Assembly (NCBI GenBank): GCA_020850915.1
Contig: JADZDV010000512.1
Location: forward strand, 1 to 10,888
Origin: Chloroflexota bacterium
GTDB taxonomy: Bacteria > Chloroflexota > UBA6077 > JADZDV01
Direction of reading: 5' to 3'
DNA: 10,888 bases
In this document: positions 6,447 to 10,888 of the stretch, in pieces
Layout: each line of letters opens with the position of its first letter
Position numbering within the stretch: the first letter of the stretch is position 1
Position numbers and translations under genes: made by a program
The notes under the pieces: generated by a model
The model's input: the letters and a program-made list of their open reading frames with translations, nothing else
The model's database searches: none
What the model was told of the DNA's origin: nothing

Positions 6447-6526
6447 AATTCTGGAGGGTGGTGTCCACGCGGCGGGTACGAGGCGCCTGCGTGCGCTGAG
6501 GACTGTGTCGTTGCGCGGATCAACGT

Positions 6527-7285
6527 ATGGTGTGTCTTCCAGCGACTGCATCCTCGCGCGTGCGGACGGGTGCGCTTCTTCGTTGCCGGGGCGTGTTCGT
6601 CGCGGCGGTACTCTTTGGCACCGTGCTGCTGGACCTGGCACAGCCTGCCTCGTCCGCGTTCGCCGCGGGCCTCGCGGACCCGGCCCCCGGATCGGGGTCG
6701 AATGGCGTCTCCACGGCCGGCGTGTTCGCCACTGGCGCCGACGTGATGGTCGTCGGGACGGGAGAGGTCGGGCTCAAGCTTCGGTCGGGTCCGGGCCCGA
6801 GCTATCCGGTCGCGGTCACGGCTGACGAAGGCACGGTGCTGCGCGTTGTCGCGGGCCCTGTCTCCGACGGCGACGGCAACTGGTATCAGGTCAACGCCAA
6901 CACGAACAGCGGCCGTCTTCGTGGCTGGGCCCCTGGGACGAACCTGGTCGACCCGGCGCTCGTCAAACCGCAACCGGACGGCGCGGTGGGAACCCGGAGC
7001 TTCACCGCGAAGACGATGGGGTACGCCAGCGGGAACGGGATTGGCTTCTACACCGCGACCGGCACGCGGGTACACTGGGGCACGGTCGCCGTAGACCCGA
7101 AGTTCATTCCGCTCGGCTCCCTGATGTTGATCCAGGGCCTGGAAGGTGTCTTCGTCGCCGAAGACACCGGCTCAGGCGTACGTGATGCGATGGTGGACGT
7201 CTGGTTCCCGGACCTGGCCGCGGCGCTTCGGTTCGGCACGCAGAACCGCGCCATCATCATTATCCGCGAGGGCTACGGATCCTGA
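6527..7285 (+). CDS. Secreted SH3b-3D-domain cell-wall protein (putative lytic enzyme)
   Basis: 252 residues. An arginine-rich start and a hydrophobic stretch (about 22-38), then an Ala-rich region ending near 47, suggest a signal peptide. Residues 73-141 are a bacterial SH3 domain (LKLRSGPGPSYPV, then WYQV and GW), which in such proteins binds the cell wall. Residues 159-245 are a 3D domain, the double-psi barrel shared with MltA, RlpA-like and Rpf/YocH-type wall proteins. Its three aspartates are D190 (AVDPKFIPLGS), D213 (AEDTGSG) and D224 (VDVWF). Glycan-strand cleavage in the wall is the likely role. The ATG at 6527 is the first usable start after an in-frame stop at 6497; its ribosome binding site (GGAT) is weak. 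It is the first gene after the c-di-AMP riboswitch and is probably co-transcribed with the M23 gene 80 bp downstream. Confidence 0.92.
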   Translation: MVCLPATASSRVRTGALLRCRGVFVAAVLFGTVLLDLAQPASSAFAAGLADPAPGSGSNGVSTAGVFATGADVMVVGTGEVGLKLRSGPGPSYPVAVTADEGTVLRVVAGPVSDGDGNWYQVNANTNSGRLRGWAPGTNLVDPALVKPQPDGAVGTRSFTAKTMGYASGNGIGFYTATGTRVHWGTVAVDPKFIPLGSLMLIQGLEGVFVAEDTGSGVRDAMVDVWFPDLAAALRFGTQNRAIIIIREGYGS

Positions 7286-7287
7286 AA

Positions 7288-7324
7288 GCCGCGCGAGCTG
7301 CTGAGTGGCGGTACTTCGCGCGGC
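7288..7324 (+). promoter_or_regulatory. Intercistronic 9-bp hairpin between the two wall genes
   Basis: GCCGCGCGA (7288-7296) and TCGCGCGGC (7316-7324) form a perfect inverted repeat with a 19-base loop, starting two bases after the upstream stop codon. No T-run follows. It could protect the 3' end of the upstream cistron or act as a partial terminator that lowers expression of the M23 gene. Confidence 0.45.
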
Positions 7325-7365
7325 CCGGGAGAGCACAGGCCACGCCGGCGAGACGGTCCGGCCTG

Positions 7366-8358
7366 ATGGACGCGCGGTCCGGGCTGCTTGTCGCCGTCGT
7401 CGCAGGCGCATTCGCGCTGGTCGGCATGGCGGATCGCTCGCGGCCCGCGCCGACGCCGGACGCAGGGCGGAGCCTGGAGTCGCCGGCGGCCGATCTTCAC
7501 GTTGACGACTCGCTGGCCGTCTTCGACTTCGGCCTGACGCAACCGGCTGCGCTCCAGCCAGATTCCTCGGACAGGGGTTCCGGGCACACTGCCGCCGGAC
7601 ACGGCGGGCTACCGGTGCCCATCCACCCGTTCGAGCACGTCGTGCAGCCGGGCGAGACCCTGTCGACGATCGCCGAGTCATTCGGGATCGACGTGGATAC
7701 CCTCATCGGCGCCAATAACCTCGGGAACCCTGACGTCATCCCAATCGGGTCGAAACTGATCGTTCTGCCAGTGCTCGGCGTGGTGCACGTGGTGACTGTG
7801 GGTGACACCGTCAATCGCGTCGCCGAGCGCTACAGCGTCACCGCGCGCGAGATCGTCCTGGCAAATGGACTCGAGGACTCGGAGCTGATCCAACCGGGCC
7901 AGAAACTGATCGTCCCCGGCGCGAGACCGCCCCGCGTCGAGGGCGCGCTCGCGACTGCCGTGAGGGCAGAGCCGGCGCGTCACGGAGGGCTGTGGCCCGC
8001 GGGTGGCCGCATCACGACGTACTTTGGCGAGGTGGGTCCGACGTCGCCGCGCGGCCACGCGGGACTGGACATCGCGGCGCCGTCCGGCGCGCCAGTCGTC
8101 GCGACGGACTCCGGCGTGGTCGTCATCGCGACGCCGAGCGGCGGCGCGTACGGCTCCATGGTCATGATCGATCACGGCGGTGGGGTCAGGAGTGTCTACG
8201 GCCACCTGAGCCGGATCGACGTCCGCGCTGGCGAACGGGTCGATCCGGGCGAGCAGATTGGCCTGGTGGGCAGCACCGGCTACAGCACCGGCCCGCACCT
8301 GCACTTCGAAATGCGCGTAGGCGGCGTGCTACGGGATCCGCTGAGCTTCTTGCCCTGA
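7366..8358 (+). CDS. Secreted LysM-LysM-M23 peptidoglycan endopeptidase
   Basis: 330 residues. A hydrophobic segment at 7-20 after one Arg serves as signal peptide or N-terminal anchor, followed by a disordered stretch to about 88. LysM domain 1 covers about 90-135 (HVVQPGETLSTIAESFG, then GANNL) and LysM domain 2 about 140-184 (HVVTVGDTVNRVAERY, then LANGL, IQPGQKLIVP); both bind glycan. The C-terminal M23/LytM domain (about 209-330) has every zinc and catalytic residue: H231 and D235 in GHAGLDIAAP, H280 in VYGHLS, H311 and H313 in GPHLHFEM. It should cut peptide cross-links in peptidoglycan outside the membrane. It follows the 3D-domain gene by 80 bp on the same strand and probably shares the c-di-AMP-controlled transcript. 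The ribosome binding site is poor, but no other in-frame start lies upstream nearby. Confidence 0.95.
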   Translation: MDARSGLLVAVVAGAFALVGMADRSRPAPTPDAGRSLESPAADLHVDDSLAVFDFGLTQPAALQPDSSDRGSGHTAAGHGGLPVPIHPFEHVVQPGETLSTIAESFGIDVDTLIGANNLGNPDVIPIGSKLIVLPVLGVVHVVTVGDTVNRVAERYSVTAREIVLANGLEDSELIQPGQKLIVPGARPPRVEGALATAVRAEPARHGGLWPAGGRITTYFGEVGPTSPRGHAGLDIAAPSGAPVVATDSGVVVIATPSGGAYGSMVMIDHGGGVRSVYGHLSRIDVRAGERVDPGEQIGLVGSTGYSTGPHLHFEMRVGGVLRDPLSFLP

Positions 8359-8359
8359 C

Positions 8360-8377
8360 CTGCCAGAGCCCTGGCAG
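8360..8377. terminator. Hairpin between convergent M23 gene and rho
   Basis: CTGCCAG (8360-8366) and CTGGCAG (8371-8377) form a perfect 7-bp stem with a four-base loop, two bases after the M23 stop and about 40 bases past the rho stop. It could serve both transcripts. No T-run follows on either strand, so termination strength is uncertain. Confidence 0.4.
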
Positions 8378-8419
8378 CGCAGCCTGGCAACTCCCGGCAG
8401 CGCTGGTCCCGGGCGGGGC

Positions 8420-9664
8420 TCAGTCCGGCTTGGTGAGCCCGGCCAGGAACTCGCGGTTGTTCTTCGACTTGAGCAGCCGGCTCATGACCAGCTCGATACT
8501 GTCCGACGAGCCGATCTGCGCCAGCATGCGCCGCATCGTCCAGACCATCTTGAGCGTGTTCTCGTCCAGCAAGAGCTCCTCACGGCGCGTGCCGGACCGC
8601 AGGACGTCGATCGCCGGAAAGACCCGCTTCTCGGAGAGCTTGCGGTCCAGGTGCAGCTCCATGTTGCCGGTGCCCTTGAACTCCTCGTAGATCACGTCGT
8701 CCATGCGGGAGCCGGTATCGATGAGGCAGGTTGCCAGGACCGTGAGGGAGCCGCCCTCTTCGATCTTCCGCGCCGCTCCAAAAAAGCGCTTGGGCGGGTA
8801 CAGGGCGACCGGGTCGATACCGCCAGAGAGCGTCCGGCCGCTGGGCGGGACCGCGAGGTTGTAGGCGCGGGTGAGGCGGGTGATCGAGTCCAGCAGGATC
8901 ACAACGTCGCGCCCGCACTCCACGAGCCGGCGGGCGCGGTGCAGCGCCATCTCGGCAACCGTCGTGTGGTCCTCGACCGGCTCGTCGAAGGTGGAGCTGA
9001 CCACTTCGGCATTCACCGAGCGCTTGAAGTCGGTCACTTCCTCGGGGCGCTCGCCGACCAGGACCGCCATGAGGTGGACGTCCGGGTGGTTCGTGGTGAT
9101 GCCGTTCGCGATGTGCTTCAGCACGGTCGTCTTACCAGCTTTGGGTGGCGAGACGATCAGACCGCGCTGGCCCTTGCCGATGGGCGAGACCAGGTCGATC
9201 AGGCGCTGGGTGAGATTGCGCGGCTCCGTCTCGAGGAAGAGCAGCTCCGTCGGAAAGATCGGCGTCAGGCTATCGAAATGCGGACGGGACTTGGCGGCCT
9301 CCGGCGTCAGGCCGTTGATCGTCTCGACGCGCAGCAGGCCCTGGTACTTCTCCGACTCTTTTGGCGGACGGACGTAGCCCGTGACCATGTCGCCGGTGCG
9401 AAGGCTGAAACGCCGGATCTGGGACTGGGACACGTAGACGTCGTGCGGGCCGGGCAGGAAGCGCGCCTGGCGAAGGAACCCGTAGCCGTCCTCGACGATG
9501 TCCACCACGCCCTGAGAGAAGATGTTGTCGCGCTCCTCCTGGCCGTAGAACTGCCCTCGTTGCCCGTCCTGAGCAGCGCCGTTCTGGAGGTCCGATTGGG
9601 GAGGGTGGGGTTTGCGGGCGCCATGCGGCCGTCGGGTACGGGCTCGGACTTCGCCGGTAGTCAC
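8420..9664 (-). CDS. rho: Transcription termination factor Rho
   Basis: 414 residues from a GTG at 9664, preceded by AGGAG six bases upstream. Rho is the hexameric RNA-dependent ATPase/translocase that ends untranslated transcription. Residues 51-118 are the cold-shock-like primary RNA-binding domain ([14 protein letters not shown], then [18 protein letters not shown]). Walker A is SPPKAGKTT at 172-180. Walker B lies in [16 protein letters not shown] at 254-269 with D259. The R-loop region [27 protein letters not shown] (327-353) and [10 protein letters not shown] (357-366) follow the classical sequence closely. The N-terminal helical Rho_N domain of E. coli Rho is missing. Instead there are about 48 basic and polar residues, and an in-frame TAG about 22 codons upstream rules out a longer form. 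The gene is convergent with the M23 gene and downstream of the serine-hydrolase gene, with a long leader in between. Confidence 0.98.
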   Translation of the reverse strand: MTTGEVRARTRRPHGARKPHPPQSDLQNGAAQDGQRGQFYGQEERDNIFSQGVVDIVEDGYGFLRQARFLPGPHDVYVSQSQIRRFSLRTGDMVTGYVRPPKESEKYQGLLRVETINGLTPEAAKSRPHFDSLTPIFPTELLFLETEPRNLTQRLIDLVSPIGKGQRGLIVSPPKAGKTTVLKHIANGITTNHPDVHLMAVLVGERPEEVTDFKRSVNAEVVSSTFDEPVEDHTTVAEMALHRARRLVECGRDVVILLDSITRLTRAYNLAVPPSGRTLSGGIDPVALYPPKRFFGAARKIEEGGSLTVLATCLIDTGSRMDDVIYEEFKGTGNMELHLDRKLSEKRVFPAIDVLRSGTRREELLLDENTLKMVWTMRRMLAQIGSSDSIELVMSRLLKSKNNREFLAGLTKPD

Positions 9665-9734
9665 ACCAAGCTCCTGATGGAGAACTTCGCCGCGGATATC
9701 GGGATAGTGCAGCGGGGCTGCTCGTCGCTATCAG

Positions 9735-9774
9735 CGTGCTGGGCTTGCGGATGCCTCACGGGGGCGCAAGCACG
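9735..9774 (-). promoter_or_regulatory. Structured inverted repeat in the rho leader
   Basis: GCTTGCG (9743-9749) and CGCAAGC (9765-9771) are perfectly complementary. Outer arms CGTGCT (9735-9740) and AGCACG (9769-9774) also pair, overlapping the inner 3' arm, so two alternative stems compete. The element lies about 70-110 bases before the rho start codon in what should be untranslated leader RNA. Confidence 0.4.
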
Positions 9775-9879
9775 AAGGGCGTCGGCTGGCCTGGGAGGCG
9801 AGGGCGTCCGCGATGGACTCACTGGGGAATGCGCGCGCGACTCGAGTACCGCGGAGCCGGCAGCCAGCGTTGCCTCTGC

Positions 9880-9909
9880 ACTATAGCACTTCGCAGTTAC
9901 TTTCGCCAA
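9880..9909 (-). promoter_or_regulatory. Candidate promoter of rho (extended -10)
   Basis: On the minus strand TTGGCG (9904-9909) is an acceptable -35, followed by an 18-bp spacer that ends in TGC, and TATAGT (9880-9885) as a 5-of-6 -10 with a TGn extension. Transcription would begin near 9873, giving a leader of about 208 bases before the GTG at 9664. The -35 overlaps the last codons of the upstream gene. Confidence 0.5.
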
Positions 9910-10888
9910 GCATCGAAGACCGTTTGACTCACCGCCGCAATGGCCTGATTTGCCGTTTCCGGGTCGTCAATGCCCTCGGTGAAGACAGCCAGCACGTACG
10001 TGGCACGCGAGGCGTACACGATGCCAACGTCGTTGGCGACGCCGCTGTACCAGCCGCTCTTGTGCGACAGTAGCGTGCCTGGTGGCAGACCACGCGCTAG
10101 CTTCGTGCTGTCAGCGGTCCGCTGGAGCAGTCCACGCATGGTCTGGCTGGCGCCGCGGCTGACAAGCTGGTCGTTGGCCATGAGCACGAAGAGCGTCGCC
10201 ATGTCCGCCGGCGATGTCTGGTTGAAGCCCGGATCCACTGGACCGCTGGCTAGCGAGAAGAAGTTGTTCATTCGAATGCTCTTGAGCCCCAGGGAGGCCA
10301 TCAGCGTGTTGACCCGCGGCTCGCCCGCCAGATTGAGCAGGCGGTTCGCCGCGTCGTTGTCGCTCAGGACGAGCGCGCGCTCCAGATCCTGGTGGACCGT
10401 GTCGCTCATCGCGATGGTCCCGACCTGCGCCTGGCGGAGCACCTCCGCGGCGATCGGGACCTTGTTGACGCTCGCGGAGTGGAACACCTCGTCACCGCGA
10501 ATCGATAGCCGCTCACCGGTGCTCAGATTGCGGGCGGTGACGCCCAGACGAGCACCGCCTGCTACCTGCTTGAATGCGACCGCCACGGCGGTCTGGAGGC
10601 TCGCCGGGGCCATGGGCGCCGCGGTAGCGGCGCCCGCTGGCTGACTCATCGAGGCCTGAAAGGCCGTTCCTCCAGCGGCAAAGCGCGTTCGTGTGGACCA
10701 GATCGTGTTCAGGCTCCGCTCCGTGGCGGGCGTAAGGCCTGATCTCGTGACGCTGCCTGGACCCTGGAGGTACGCTCCCACGCCCTGCCGCTCATCGCCG
10801 AAGCGGTCCACCAGGTAGGCGAGGTAGGCCGCGCCGATCTCGGCGTTGTCGACCGGGGTCTCGCGGTCGGCCGCGCGCTTGAGGAGCC
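9897..10888 (-). CDS. Lytic transglycosylase / beta-lactamase-fold serine hydrolase fusion (partial, N-terminus outside window)
   Basis: The frame is open from the right edge (first full codon at 10886) to the stop at 9897. The first 60-65 codons read as the end of an SLT lytic transglycosylase domain: VDNAEIGAAYLAYLVDRFGD, then AYLQGPGSV where most SLT domains have AYNAGPG. An Ala/Pro-rich linker lies at about 10676-10599. The rest is a class A beta-lactamase/PBP-like domain with SVNK (nucleophile Ser codon at 10470-10472), SDN (10356-10364) and KSG (10053-10061). The omega-loop region reads VDPGFNQTSPADMA and lacks the ExxLN glutamate that class A enzymes need for rapid deacylation. A wall-directed hydrolase such as a DD-peptidase is therefore likelier than antibiotic resistance. 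The GTG at 10811 is internal, not the start. A secreted or anchored location is expected, but the N-terminus is not visible. Confidence 0.85.
   Translation of the reverse strand, partial: LLKRAADRETPVDNAEIGAAYLAYLVDRFGDERQGVGAYLQGPGSVTRSGLTPATERSLNTIWSTRTRFAAGGTAFQASMSQPAGAATAAPMAPASLQTAVAVAFKQVAGGARLGVTARNLSTGERLSIRGDEVFHSASVNKVPIAAEVLRQAQVGTIAMSDTVHQDLERALVLSDNDAANRLLNLAGEPRVNTLMASLGLKSIRMNNFFSLASGPVDPGFNQTSPADMATLFVLMANDQLVSRGASQTMRGLLQRTADSTKLARGLPPGTLLSHKSGWYSGVANDVGIVYASRATYVLAVFTEGIDDPETANQAIAAVSQTVFDAWRK

Noticed and set aside
6410..7075. 221-codon minus-strand frame over the riboswitch spacer and 3D gene
   Set aside because: Antisense to the signal peptide and SH3 coding region, with no recognisable features.
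8651..9886. 411-codon open frame on the plus strand
   Set aside because: Antisense to rho over most of its length; GC-rich third positions of rho keep the opposite frame open. The translation is not protein-like and rho is certain.
9897..10811. True class A beta-lactamase (antibiotic resistance gene)
   Set aside because: No omega-loop Glu in an ExxLN motif, and fusion to a transglycosylase-like domain; a wall enzyme fits better.
1..10888. tRNA, rRNA, CRISPR array, phage attachment site or replication origin
   Set aside because: No cloverleaf-like sequence, no regularly spaced repeats and no origin-type repeat cluster were seen on either strand.

Overview
The window is GC-rich (by eye about two-thirds G+C) bacterial chromosome with compact genes on both strands. 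Gene content points to a Chloroflexota-like organism, perhaps of the Thermomicrobia/Sphaerobacter type. The clues are a Rho factor with only a short basic N-terminal tail, an SCO1664-type kinase-fold protein otherwise known from Actinobacteria and relatives, secreted proteins with Thr/Ala/Pro linkers, and a c-di-AMP riboswitch in front of cell-wall genes. This assignment is inference; there is no rRNA or other phylogenetic marker besides rho.

Layout, left to right. (1) 1-1545, minus strand: the N-terminal 515 codons of a large secreted protein, cut by the window edge. (2) 1968-3449: a decayed insertion sequence with 16-bp terminal inverted repeats; its transposase (minus strand) is broken by three frameshifts. 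(3) 3529-4584, minus strand: a response regulator with an intact receiver, a degenerate second receiver and a LuxR-type DNA-binding domain. It is divergent from (4) 4752-5045, plus strand, a 97-residue protein that looks like a small winged-helix protein. (5) 5149-5958, minus strand: a PI3/4-kinase-like/SCO1664-family protein with a possible leaderless promoter. (6) 6122-8358, plus strand: a regulated cell-wall unit. It has a tandem 11-bp-period repeat, a near-consensus promoter and a c-di-AMP (ydaO/yuaA) riboswitch, followed by an SH3-3D-domain protein and a LysM-LysM-M23 endopeptidase. (7) 8420-9664, minus strand: rho, convergent with the M23 gene. (8) 9897-10888, minus strand: the C-terminal part of a lytic-transglycosylase/serine-hydrolase fusion, cut by the right edge.

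The common theme of the right half is peptidoglycan remodelling. Glycan-strand cleavage (transglycosylase-like tail and 3D domain), peptide cross-link cleavage (M23) and a penicillin-binding-type serine hydrolase lie within 4.5 kb. At least the first unit appears to be wired to c-di-AMP, a second messenger of turgor and wall status. The most distinctive observations are that regulatory leader, the transglycosylase/beta-lactamase-fold fusion lacking the class A deacylation glutamate, the response regulator with a pseudo-receiver, and the long leader of rho.
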